Below, one piece after another: positions 11,240 to 21,769 of a stretch of 64,000 nt of DNA. Position numbers and translations under genes: made by a program. The stretch lies in NCBI GenBank assembly GCA_948144175.1, contig CANXME010000222.1, forward strand, positions 744,001-808,000. Direction: 5' to 3'. The notes under the pieces were generated by a model. That model was not told the DNA's origin, searched no databases, and saw only the letters and a program-made list of their open reading frames with translations. The DNA comes from Closterium sp. NIES-65. Taxonomy: Eukaryota > Streptophyta > Zygnematophyceae > Desmidiales > Closteriaceae. Every line of letters begins with the position of its first letter. Position 1 is the first letter of the stretch.

Positions 11240-12140
11240 CGTGTCGCCCCTAGCGGCCCGTCGAGCCGCCCTTACCTACGCGACCCCGCCGCCCTTTGGT
11301 CGCGGCCCCGTCGCCCTCACATCGCGGCCCCGCCGCCCTCACGTCGCGGCCCCGCCGCCTCACCTAAGCGGCCCCGCCGCCCTCACGTCGCGGCCCCTTC
11401 GCCCTCAAGACGCGGCCCCGCCGCCTTCACGTCGCGGCCCCGCAGCCTCACCTACGCGGCCCCGCCGCCTCACCTACGCGGCCCCGCCGCTCTCACGTCG
11501 CGGCCCCGCCCCCTTACATACGCGGCCCCGCCGCCTCACCTTCGCGGCCCCGCCGCCCTTACCTTGACGGCCCCGCCGCCCTTACCTTGACGGCCCCGCC
11601 GCCCTTACCTTGATGGCCCCGCCGCCCTTACCTTGACGGCCCCGACGCCCTTACCTTGACGGCCCCGCCGCCCTTACCTTGACGGCCCCGCCGCCCTTAC
11701 CTTGACGGCCCCGCCGCCCTTACCTTGACGGCCCCGCCGCCCTTACCTTGACGGCCCCGCCGCTCTTACCTTCGCGGCCTCGCCGCCCTCACCTTCGCGG
11801 CCCCCCACCGCCCTTTACCCTCGCGGCCCCGACGCCTTCACCTACGCGGCCCTGCCGCCTTCACCTACGCGGCCCCGCCGCCTTCACCTTCTCTACTACG
11901 CCGCCCGGTACCGGAGCAGCCGACACGCTCAGCAGCAGCTGCCGAGCCGCAGTCCAGCCGAGCCGCCCAGCAGCAGCCGCCAAGCCGCCGGGCCGCCGAA
12001 CCGCGGTACAGCCGAGCCGCCCAGCAGCAGCCGCCGAGCCGCCCAGTAGCACCCGCCGAGCCGCCGGGCCGCCGAGCCGCAATACAGCCGAGCCACCCTG
12101 CTGCCGAGCCGCCCTACTGCCGAGCCGCCCGACCTGCCCT
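11240..12140 (+). repeat. GC-rich minisatellite leader of element C
   Basis: About 11570-11770 repeats a near-perfect 23-bp unit of the type acggccccgccgcccttacc(ttg). The flanks carry looser versions (gcggccccgccgcctcac). About 11940-12120 carries gccgagccgcccagcagc repeats. The layout (GGCCCCG part, then GCCGAGCCGCC part, then gag) matches element B, but the unit differs. Confidence 0.85.
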
Positions 12141-12209
12141 GTCTGGTGAGCACAGCCCCACTGCTACTGCGTGCTTTTCCCACACTGCTTGCACTGCTAG
12201 TCTGTCGTC

Positions 12210-13490
12210 ATGGCTACCCCTAGTGTCCTAGCTTTTGACGCTGAGGGTCGCGCCATTGACTTTGAGGTCTGGGTAGACGACCTGCAGCTGTTCTTACAGT
12301 GCGATAGGGCAGACGGTCTTTCTCTCTTTAACCTCACCTCTGGCGCCGTCCCTGCCCCTGCTGCTGATGCTGACGCCACTGTTCGCTCACAGTGGGCCAC
12401 GCGCGATGCTGCTGCACGTCTTGCTGTGCGTCCCCACCTGCCTACCGCTGAGCGCGCGCACTTTAGTCAGTACAAGAGTGCCCAAACCTTGTACGACGCT
12501 GTAGTTGCGCGCTACTCCTCCCCTGCCACTGCTGCACTGAGCCGCCTCATGCTTCCCTTCCTCTTCCCTGACCTTGCCGCCTTTCCCACTGTCGCTGATC
12601 TCATTACGCACCTCCGCACTAGTGACACTCGCTACCGCGCTGCGCTCCCTGCTGACTTCTGCGCCAAGAACCCCCCCCCCATGTACATCACTCTCTACTT
12701 TTTAGTCACTCGCCTCCCTGACTCCCTTCGTGTAGTCCGGGACCACTTCCTCGCAGTCTGTCCCACCACCCTCACAGTCGACAGCCTCGAGAAGGCCCTC
12801 CTAGCCTCGGAGAAGAGCATAGTCGCTGTAGGAGCCTCTCGAGGTGACCCCCGCGCCCCCATCTTTGAGGGGTGTTCTCCTTCCCCTCTCTTGCCCTCTG
12901 TCGCCTCTGCCGCTGCGGCCGACCTTGTTGGTCTTGAGTCGGTCGCTGCGGCGTCTACCCGTAGCGGGAGACGCCGCTCTGGCAAGGGCAAGGGGGGCAA
13001 GGGAGCGGGTGGAGCCAGCGGGGGCGGTGGAGGTGGAGGTGGAGGCGGCGGAGGGAGTGGGGGTGGCGGTGGAGGTGGTGGCAGGGGTGGGGGTGCTAGT
13101 GACGGCGGTGGAGGCGGGGGTGGCGGCGGCGGTGGTGGTGGGAGCGGACGTGGCGGAGGCGGAGGCGGTGGAGGCGGAGGTGGGGGTAGCGGTGGTGGAG
13201 GTGGTCGGAGTGGCGCTTCGCAGCGGAGCAGCACTGGGGGTGGTCAGCGCCAGCAGCAGTAGCAGCAGCGTTCTCGCGACGTCCCCACCCCTCAGCAGCT
13301 CCGTGAGTGGTACACGCAGCGTCAGCGTGGTGGGGGTTTTGGTCCCTGCACCTACGTTCTTCGCACTGGCGACCGCGCTGGAGAGCAGTGTGGGGGTACC
13401 CACACCGCCCAGCGCTGCTTTGGCCGCCTGACGGACGCTTGGCGCCAGCATGTTCCTGGAGGCTGCGGAGATCCCCCGCTGGGGAGAGCT
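12210..13490 (+). pseudogene. Gag block of element C
   Basis: MATPSVLAFDAEGRA starts at 12210. The capsid domain is followed by a GKGKGGKGAG basic patch, then about 90 residues of glycine with a few Ser/Arg, then the module C-TYVLRTGDRAGEQ-C-GG-THTAQR-C and FGRLTDAWRQ. Of the family members here this is the most readable gag. The element as a whole is still broken. Confidence 0.85.
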
Positions 13491-15190
13491 GTCTAGGGCA
13501 GGTGTAGCTATCTTTGATCTTGACTTTGATGCTATCCTTGCTGCCATGTATGCTGTGACCATTAGTGATGAGGGTGACTGTTACAGGTGTTTCTCGCCCG
13601 ACCCGGGCATTGGTACTGCTGCTCTAGGTGCCAGCGAGGCTTCTGCTCTAGGTGCCAGTGCATCTGTGCTCTCAGGTACTGGTGAGGCTGCTCTCTCAGG
13701 TACTAGTGAGTCTGCGCTCTCAGGTACTGCGTCGGCTTCGGCCTCCCACACCTTCACTCTTGACTCTGGAGCGTCTCGCTCCTTCTTTCGGGACCGCACC
13801 ACACTCACGCCGCTTAGTCGGCCGGTTGCGGTGTCCCTGGCTGACCCCTCTGGGGGTCCTGTCCTGTCTCGCTTCTCCACAGTCCTCCCGTGTCTGGCGG
13901 CTCCCTCTGGCACCCTGTCTGGTCTCTACCTCCCCTCGTTCTCTACGAACTTGGTGAGTGGTGCTGACCTACAGGATGCGGGAGTCCACCAGTTCACCCC
14001 TGCTCGTCAGCGGGTGACGCACTGCACAGAGGCTAGCACAGGTCGTCACCTGGCTACGTTTACACGTCAGCCAGGGTCGAGCCTGTACACACTGACCACT
14101 GCTTCTCCTCTAGTTCCTGAGTTTGGTAGGGTCCCTTTGTCAGGTCAGGTGTTTGCTGCAGCGTCCAGGTCTGGTCCTGAGTCTGCCCCCTGTTCGTGTC
14201 GTCGACTGTCTCACGAGACTCTCCTCTGGCACCACCGCCTGGGTCACCCCTCTCTGCTTTGGCTCAGAGGCATGGCCTCCCTTCTTCTTGTGTCTGGTCT
14301 CCCCCGATCCCTCCCTCCCCTTCCTCAGGGCCCTGGCCCTGCCTGTGTCCCCTGTGTCGAGGGGCGCCAGCGTGCTGCCCCTCACTCCTCCCAGTTTCCT
14401 CCGACAGAGGCTCCGTTGCGGACGCCTCACATGGACGTGTGGGGCCCTGCCCGCGTCCGTGGACTCGGTCACGAGCGCTACTTCCTGTTGGTGGTTGACA
14501 ACTACTTGCGTTACACCACAGTCTTCCCCTTGCGTAGCAAGGATGATGTCACTGAGGTGCTGATCGACTGGATCCGCGCAGCTCGTCTCCAGCTCAGGCA
14601 GAGCTTTGGCTCGGACTTTCCTGTGTTACGTCTGCACTCGGACAGAGGCGGAGAGTTCTCCTCTGGCCTTCTGCGTGCCTACTGTCGTGCGCGAGGCATC
14701 CGTCAGACCTTCACGCTTCTGGACTCACCGCAGCAAAATGGGACTGCAGAGCGCCGCATTGGCATGATCATGGACGTCGCTGTACGTCTATGATGCATGC
14801 GGCTGCCCCCCATTTTCTATAGCCGTTTGCGGTCAGGTACGCGGCGCATCAGATCAACCTCCACCCCAGGGTCTCCAGGCTGGAGACCTCCCCAGCCCTG
14901 CTGTGGACGGGGAAGGTTGGCGATGCATCGGCGTTCCGGGTCTGGGGATCTCGGGCGTTTGTCCGCGACTTGTCTGCGGACAAGCTGTCCCCTCGCGCTG
15001 CTCCCTGCGTCTTCCTGGGGTTCCCCCCCGACGCCCCTGGGTGGTAGTTCTACCACCCCACCTCTTGACGTGTTCTGTCCTCCCAGGACGTCACGTTCGA
15101 CGAGTCGGTACCCTACTACCGCCTCTTCCCCTACCGCACTCCGTCCCTCCCCCCACCCCCGCTCTTCTTGGTACCAGGTCCCCCCCCGGT
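13490..15190 (+). pseudogene. Protease, GAG-pre-integrase and integrase block of element C
   Basis: It shows HTFTLDSGASRSFF (protease), LLWHHRLGHPSL (GAG-pre-integrase HHRLGH motif), MDVWGPARV and VVDNYLRYTTVFPL (integrase core start), LHSDRGGEFSS (core Asp motif), QQNGTAERRIG (core end) and the integrase C-terminal WGSRAFV / RTSCPL region. Domain order and spacing are normal for Ty1/copia. Confidence 0.88.
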
Positions 15191-15239
15191 AGACCCCCTT
15201 CCCCCTCAGGGTCCTGCCCGTTCAAGTGTGTCCCAGGTA

Positions 15240-15860
15240 GACGCGGTCGAGCCTGTCAAGGTCACTGGTGACTCTGGTGCTGCTGTGGGTGCTGAGCCTA
15301 GGGGTGTTGTGACTGGGGGTGCTGTGCCTGGGGGTGCTGAGCCTGGGGGTGCGGAGCTTGGGGGTGCGGAGTCTGGGGGTGCTGAGCCTGGGGGTGCTGA
15401 GCCTGGGGGTGCTGAGCCTGGGGGTGCTGAGCCTGGGGGTACTGAGACTGGAGGTGCTACGCCTGGAGGTGCTTTGCCTGAGGGTCCTGAGCCTGGAGGT
15501 TCTTCGCCTGGAGGTTCTCCGGGTGCTTTGTCTTGCCGAGAGCCACTCTCCCCACAGGAGCTGCGTGAGTGGTTTGCCCGGCGCTGGAGGCGTGCTGCTG
15601 GTGCTGGAGGTTCTTCGGCTACTGAGGGTGCTGCTGCCGCGCGTCCCGGAGGTGCTCGTACTGGGAGTACTGGAGCTGCTGGGCCTGCGGGTTCTACTGG
15701 AGCTGGTGCTGCTGAGCGTGTTGGCGCTAAGACTACCGCTGGCGGTCCGACTGGCAGTGCTCCTGGTGCTGCTGGAGGTTCTGGGGCTGCTGGAGGTGCT
15801 ACTGGGGGTTTTGGAGCTACTGGAGGTGCTGCTGGAGGTGCTGCTGGAGCGGGTACTCCT
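15240..15860 (+). repeat. Gly/Ala-rich coding spacer between integrase and reverse transcriptase, element C
   Basis: 15-bp units (gggggtgctgagcct) encode a run of G-G-A-E-P, followed by Gly/Ala/Thr-rich coding sequence. A similar but differently built Gly/Ala/Leu-rich spacer lies in element F (about 62430-63160). The linker between integrase and RT is known to be variable in Copia. Confidence 0.75.
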
Positions 15861-16569
15861 GCTGGGGGTACTGGTGCTGTCCCTTGCTGTTTCTGGCGTC
15901 GCCACGCGGCCCCGACCGTACTTCGTTCCAATCCTGCCGCAGGTTCTTGGTCTTACACCTTCTCCTGGTCCTCCTCCTCCTCCCTTACAGGGTCCACAGC
16001 CTGTCCAGTCACAGTCACAGCTACTGCCTGCCTCCCCTTTGCCTGCTCCTTCTCCCTATACTGGTCCGACTGGAGGTCTTACTGAGCGTCAAGAGCTTGC
16101 GTCTTGTCCTGCGTCGCCTGTTCGTGCTGCCACACTAGTGGTCGCGGTTCGCGTCAGCGTCCTCCTCCTGTCCCTGGCACGCACCGGATGTCTTTGCGTC
16201 CGTCTACTGCTCCTCTGCGTGCCCCTTTGCCTTCTCCTCCTGCTTCCTCTCTTCCTGCTCTTGCCGACCCAGAGTCGGACTCTCTTCGTGCTGCCAGTCC
16301 TACTGTCACGCGTCTCCTTGCTACTGCCGTCACTTACCCTTCTTTCGAGTCTTCTGCTGCGTCTGCCCTTGTTACTGAGCTCGTCGACTTTGCTGCGCGC
16401 TGTCGTCTAGACTACGCTGCTAGTCTTGTCGCTGAGTCTGAGTCTACTTGTCCTCCGTCCGTCGGGGGTGAGTGTGCCCTTGGCACGGACGTCCTTGAGG
16501 ACGGGCAGGAGGAGTTCCAGTGTCTGGCCGCCGCTTCACCTCATCTCGCGTCTATACTGCTCACCCCTG

Positions 16570-18140
16570 AGGGAGACCCGGATGCACTAGACATCCCGAC
16601 TCCGCGCTCTTACGCGGAGGCGATAGAGGGTCCCTACTCCTCTCAGTGGCAGGCAGCTATGGATGCAGAGATGGCTTCCTGGAAGTCCACAGGCACCTAC
16701 GTTGACGATGTTCCCCCTCTTAGGGCGAACATCGTCAGTGGCATGTGGATCTTCAGGGTGAAGCGGCAGCCGGGTTCTCCGCCTGTTTTCAAGGCGCGTT
16801 ACGTGGCTCGTGGCTTCAGTCAGCGGCAGGGAGCTGACTACTTTCAGACCTTCTCCCCCACCCCGAAGATGACCACTCTTTAGGTACTGCTGCACGTTGC
16901 TGCTCACCGTGACTACGAGCTGCACTCTCTCGACTTCAGCACTGCTTTCTTGCAGGGCAGCCTGCACGAGGAGATCTGGCTGCGTCGCCCACCTGGCTTC
17001 ACTGGGTCTTTCCCTCCTGGTACCCAGTGGAGTCTCCGGCGTCCAGTCTACGGTCTCCGCCAGGCGCCGCGTAAGTGGCACGACACAGTGAGGACTACGC
17101 TGGCGGCACTTGGGTTTGCTCCTTCCACTGCAGACCCCTCACTGTTTCTGCGCACCGACAGCCTCTCTGCCGCCGTTCTACATCCTCGTGTACGTCGACG
17201 ACTTGGTTTTTGCCACAGCTGACATTGTTGGACTCGCCTACGTGAAGTCCGAGCTGCAGAAGAGACACACGTGCACTGACCTGGGTGAACTGCGCAGCTA
17301 CCTTGGCTTGCAGATCACCCGGGACAGAGCACGCCGCACCATTACCCTGACTCAGTCACACATGGTGCAGCATGTCCTTCAGCGCTTCAGCTTCACGTAC
17401 TCCTTACCTCAGGCCACTCCTCTGCCTACTCGCCACTCACTCTCAGCTCTGCCTTCGGATGAGTCCGTAGAGTCGAGTGGCCCGTATGTAGAGCTAGTTG
17501 GCTGCCTCATGTACCTGATGACCTGCACTCGACCTGACCTTGCATACCCTCTTAGCATTCTCGCACGCTATGTTGCTCCTGGGAGACACCGACCAGAGCA
17601 CATGGCTGCAGCGAAGAGGGTGTTGCGCTACTTGTGCAGTACGTCGGGCATGGGGCTAGTGCTTGGAGGGCGTAGTCCAGTGGTCCTCACTAGGCACGCG
17701 GATGCTTCTTGGGCTGACGACCAGGCTACGCAGCGGTCGTCACAGGGTTACACCTTCAGCCTTGGTTCCGGCTCTGTTTCGTGGCGGGCTACCCGCTCGT
17801 CTTCTGTTCTCGGCTACAGTTGTGAGGCTGAGATCTACGCCGGGGCTATGGCTTCCCAGGAGCTTCGCTGGCTCACCTACCTGCTGACCGACCTTGGAGA
17901 GCCGCCTCGTTCTCCTCCAGTCTTGTACGTAGACAACAAGGCCATGCTGGCCTTGTGTCGAGAGCAGCGACTGGAGCACAGGACAAAGCACATTGCTCTT
18001 TGCTACTTTCTTGCTCGTGAGCTACAGTAGCGTGGACAGTTGCGACTTGCGTACGTGGCCGTCTGAGGCCAACACTGCTGATGTCTTCACCAAGGCACTT
18101 GCGCCTTGTGATTATCAGCGCTTCTGCACGCAGCTGGGTC
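16570..18140 (+). pseudogene. Reverse transcriptase and RNase H block of element C
   Basis: RT shows SYAEAIEGPYSSQWQAAMD, MWIFRVKRQPGSPP, RGFSQRQGADYFQTFSPT, VYGLRQAPRKW, VYVDDLVF (catalytic YVDD) and LGLQITRDRARR. RNase H begins at HADASWADDQ and ends near TKHIALCYFLARELQ. It is very similar to the same block of B. The copy is broken. Confidence 0.88.
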
Positions 18141-18387
18141 TTGTGTCTGTCTTGCCTCACTTGCTCACTTCTTGACCTTGCTTGTACCTTCACCTTTATA
18201 TACTCTTGCTCCTGCTTGCTTGACTCTTGTATATCTCTATATGTGATCTTGCATGTGAACTGGCCTTCTGGCCTTTGAACTTGTGCTCGGAATGTGTGGT
18301 GACTTTGTGATCCACCCTGAGCTTTGCTTTGTTTTGCTTGACTGGTCTTGTGACCCCTTGTTCTCCCCCACTTTGCCTATGGGGGTG

Positions 18388-18519
18388 TGTCAGAATATTA
18401 TAGCTTACTTATTTGTATAGGCTATAGTGGGGTATCCCATAGGGGGTACAACCCAATTAGGGTTTCCTATTTGTACTCACTTCATTCATAGTCATTCCAT
18501 TCTCGTTCAATTCTTCTCA
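18388..18519 (+). repeat. 3' LTR of element C
   Basis: This 132-bp copy has two base differences from 11021-11152. It is preceded by CTATGGGGGTG and followed by the duplication ACACC. Confidence 0.94.
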
Positions 18520-18779
18520 ACACCATGCCCGAATCGACAACAGTCAACACTGCCACAACGACAGCTTCGACCCTCAAGCAGTGAAGTCGCCTCCACGCAA
18601 GCGAACCCCACAAGTCAACTGCAGTCCTCAACGACATCGCCGTCAACACAATCTGCACAAGGAACAAGAAACATCGTCTGCTGCATGGCAAGATTGTCAG
18701 ACTCCTGCATCACCGAGTCACCACCACACTACTCACCGGAAGAACAACTCGACAACACCACACCTCGCCGCGAGTCACT

Positions 18780-19250
18780 TCAACCGAATCCAATGTACGC
18801 AGCCATCGCCCAGAGCGAGCCATCTGGGAAAGACACCTGGTTCTTGGACAGTTGCTGCGAACAGCACATGTGCTCTTCAAGACGCTTCGTGCAGCAAGAG
18901 TGCCAACTCCAACGCGAAGTAGTCATCACCGTCGCCAACAACCAGAACCTGCGCACACGACGACAAGGCGTGGTTCAACTTCAGTCAAGAGAGACAAACG
19001 TTATACTACAGATGTCAAAGGTATTAATCGCGGAGGGACTCAGCTACAACTTACTGAGCGTCAGCCAGTTGATGGCAAAAGGCATTCACCTCGAAGCAGA
19101 TAGCACCACCCAGGAGTTCAAGTTGTACCACGGGAGAGGAGGTCTCTACATCAGCAAAGCAGTCTTGAAGAACAATGTCTTCGTTCTCGACTTCGTTCCA
19201 GACCTCGGCACAGCCGACAGCGACGGCATCGTCACCTTCACCTCTTGAAC
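18780..19250 (+). pseudogene. Protease block of element D
   Basis: The stretch DTWFLDSCCEQHMC is the usual copia protease active-site neighbourhood (W.LDSG.. with H at +4). It is followed by LLSVSQLMAKGIHL, the typical segment leading to GAG-pre-integrase. The TRIM array at 19667-20428 separates it from the integrase block. Confidence 0.75.
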
Positions 19251-19666
19251 ACATCCACCGGATCTTGACCCAGACTTCAGCCCCGGCGGTTTCTGGTATT
19301 CACACACGATACGTGAAGCAGAAAGAACAAGAGCGTTAGAGACAACTCAACATTCGGCAGCAGCAGAGACAACATCGGCAGCAGCAGAAACAACATTGGT
19401 AGCAGCAGAGACAACATTGGCAGCAGCAGAGGACAACATTTGCAGCAGCAGAGACAACAACGGCAGCAGCAGAGACAACGGAGACGACAGCAGCAACATC
19501 AACACCAATCGCTGGTCCTTCAATGGCACCGATCTTCGTCGACGACACACCACCGACACCCGCGTAGCAACTGCACCCAGCATCATGAGAAGTTCATCGA
19601 AGCGCCAACCTCACCGCTAGCTTCTATTCCAACTCTGATATGCATCGGCGCTCACTCGGACATTGT

Positions 19667-20428
19667 TCTCAGAATCCCAACCACTAGACCATTGGGATAA
19701 AAGGGCTTGTTTCAGTAGCGGGTCAGTGCGCCCATAACCCCCCAGGCAAACGTGCCTGTAACCCTTCCCTAGGATCGATCGGGGATCACCAGTGGACCTC
19801 TGACACCCCCCCGCACTGGGATGCCCGAAGTGCATACACCGGGATTCGAACCCGAGACCTTCGCTCTGGATACCATCTCAGAATCCCAACCACTAGACCA
19901 TTGGGATAAAAGGGCTTGTTTGTGTAGCGGGTAAGTGCGCCCATAACCCCCCAAGCCAACGTGCCTGTAACCCTTTCTTAGGATCAATCGGGGATCACCA
20001 GTGGACCTCTGACACCCCCCCGCACTGGGATGCCCGAGGTGCACACACCAGGATTCGAACCCGAGACCTTCGCTCTGAATACCATCTCAGAATCCCAGCC
20101 ACTAGACCACTGGGATAAAAGGGCTTGTTTGTGTAGCGGGTAAGTTCGCCCATAACCCCCCAGGCAAATGTGCCTGTAACCCTTCCGTAGGATCGATCGG
20201 GGATCACCAGTGGACCTCTGACACCCCCCCGCACTGGGATGCCCGAAGTGCATACACCGGGATACGAACCCGAGACCACTCTGATACCATCTCAGAATCC
20301 CAACCACTAGACCATTGGGATAAAAGGGCTTGTTTCAGTAGCGGGTCAGTGCGCCCATAACCCCCCAGGCAAACGTGCCTGTAACCCTTCCCTAGGATCG
20401 ATCGGGGATCACCAGTGGACCTCTGACA
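19667..20428 (-). mobile_element. TRIM multimer: four LTRs and three internal segments, inserted in D
   Basis: There are four 139-bp repeats (19667-19805, 19876-20014, 20085-20223, 20290-20428) separated by internal segments of 70, 70 and 66 bp. The whole is flanked by ATTGT (19662-19666 and 20429-20433). On the minus strand each LTR runs TGTCAGAGGTCC...GGATTCTGAGA and is followed by TGGTATCCAGAGC (TGGTATCAGAG in one copy), a Met-tRNA-type primer site. Each internal segment ends in a run of seven G before the next TGTCAG, a polypurine tract. The outermost LTRs are identical base for base; the two inner ones differ from them by several percent. There is no coding capacity. Confidence 0.9.
20224..20323 (-). 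promoter_or_regulatory. tRNA-like Pol III box pair across the LTR/internal junction of the TRIM (representative copy)
   Basis: On the minus strand the LTR end holds TGGTCTAGTGG, a good A box (20304-20320 region), and the internal segment holds a GGTTCGAATCC-type B box about 49 bases further on (drifted to GGTTCGTATCC in this particular copy, exact in the copies at 19840-19860 and 20050-20065). TCCCAATGGTCTAGTGGTTGG reads like the 5' half of a tRNA-Glu, and GGTCTCGGGTTCGAATCCC like a T arm. The primer-binding site lies between them, where the anticodon arm would be. Promoter activity is an inference. Confidence 0.6.
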
Positions 20429-20439
20429 ATTGTGCCACC

Positions 20440-21250
20440 GAAGGCACCTGGCACGCAAGAATGGGACACCCAAGCAACACGGTGTTAAACAACACGATAA
20501 GAGCAAGCGTGCTCGACAAAGACTCTCTACTCCTAACTGACGGCAGAGAACTTCAGCGAGCCCGTGGAACATGCTTCACCTGTCCTGAAGTTGACTTACC
20601 GCATCAACCGTTTGCGTCTCACCACAATCCAGGCGCACCAGCTTACGCACCACTCGAGAAGGTGTACAGCGACATCCTGTACAACCGCGAGCCTGGACAA
20701 AATGCGTACAATTACACCATCACCTTCATCGACGCAGCCACTCGATACGTCTAGCACCTAGATCTTCCAAGCAAGGACATGGTCTTCGAAGCCTTCGTCG
20801 TCTGGCTTCCAGTAGCAGAACAAGAATCGGGCGTAAAACTCAAAAGCTTCCAGTCATACGGAGGGGGAGAATACACCTCACAAAGGTTCAAAGAGTACTT
20901 GGCAGAGAGAGGAATCAAGGGACTCATCTCTCTCCCCTATGCCCATCAACTGCAGGGTGTAGCAGAAAGGATGAACAGGACCCTCTAGAACACCATGCGC
21001 AAGCAGCTACGTGGCATGCACCTGCCCAACCACCAGCGGCCCAAAGCAATGGACCACGCCGTCATGCTGCACAACTTGCTCTCGTCATCATCGTTCCCGA
21101 ACAACGCATCACCGCATCTGCTATGGACAGGAAAACAGGGCAGCACAAAAATGTTAAGAGTCTTCGGCTGCATGGTACAGTACCGGCCTCCATCTGCACG
21201 AGCTGGCCGATTCTCACAACGTGCACAGTGGGGACTACACCTGGGCATCG
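20440..21250 (+). pseudogene. GAG-pre-integrase and integrase block of element D
   Basis: Recognisable traces are the RMGHPSN-type GAG-pre-integrase motif, the YSDILYN start of the integrase core, the QGVAERMNRTL motif near the end of the core, and FGCMVQYRPPSAR from the C-terminal part. The catalytic fold is a DDE integrase. It is a decayed copy. Confidence 0.75.
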
Positions 21251-21769
21251 AAAAACACTACAATGCATGGAAGATTTTCGACGTCGAGACAAAGGAAATA
21301 GTAGCAGCACGTGATGTCATCTTCTACGAAAACCTCGCCCTCCGGTATTACCTTGCCAACTTGCAAGAAGGAAACCCCGATCACTCCGATGGTTTTCTTG
21401 GCACCCGGGCCTTCGCCTCGGTAGACGACGAAGCTGACTGGGACGAGCCGAACGTGGAAGGAGCCTCGGAAGAAGCTGGACCCCTCCCCTACTGCTCCAT
21501 CGACGTGCCAATGGACGACGAAAACCCATGCGAAAGCATCAACGCCGAAACCTATTACCATTTCGCTGACAACGGTTACGTTATACCTGCACAAGTCAAC
21601 ACTGACGAAGCAGAACGCGTAGGACCCAATTTCGCACCTGATCCAGAAGTGGGAGACGAATCTGTTTATCCCGCGGACATGTCACTTCCCCGCTACACAC
21701 AGAGTGGACTCCAGATACTCGGACTCGTCACCGCAGTCCACGGCACGGCCATTCCTAAGGAGCCTGCCA

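Larger units (their letters stand above)
11021..18519 (+). mobile_element. Copia element C, broken but youngest Copia copy, nested in gag of D
   Basis: LTRs of 132 bp each (11021-11152 and 18388-18519) start TGTCAGAA and end TTCTTCTCA. ACACC is duplicated at 11016-11020 and 18520-18524. The primer site TGGTATCAGAGCAGG follows at 11153. Then come a GC-rich leader (about 11240-12140), gag from 12210, protease to integrase from about 13450, a Gly/Ala/Glu/Pro-rich spacer 15240-15860, RT from about 16570, RNase H to about 18140 and a GGGGG polypurine run. The LTRs differ at only two of 132 positions (1.5%). It has about five breaks. Confidence 0.93.

Noticed and set aside
12695-13562. Proline-rich minus-strand proteins
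   Set aside because: They are antisense shadows of the glycine tract in the gag block of element C.
15206-15931. Pro/Ala- and Ser/Thr-rich minus-strand proteins and a Leu-rich plus-strand protein
   Set aside because: They are shadow frames of the G-G-A-E-P coding repeat of element C.
19667-20428. Genuine tRNA-Glu genes, or a plain tRNA-derived SINE
   Set aside because: There is no pairing acceptor stem or anticodon arm. The 5-bp target duplications, LTR-like direct repeats, primer site and polypurine tract fit an LTR retroelement, not a SINE with an A-rich tail and longer duplications.
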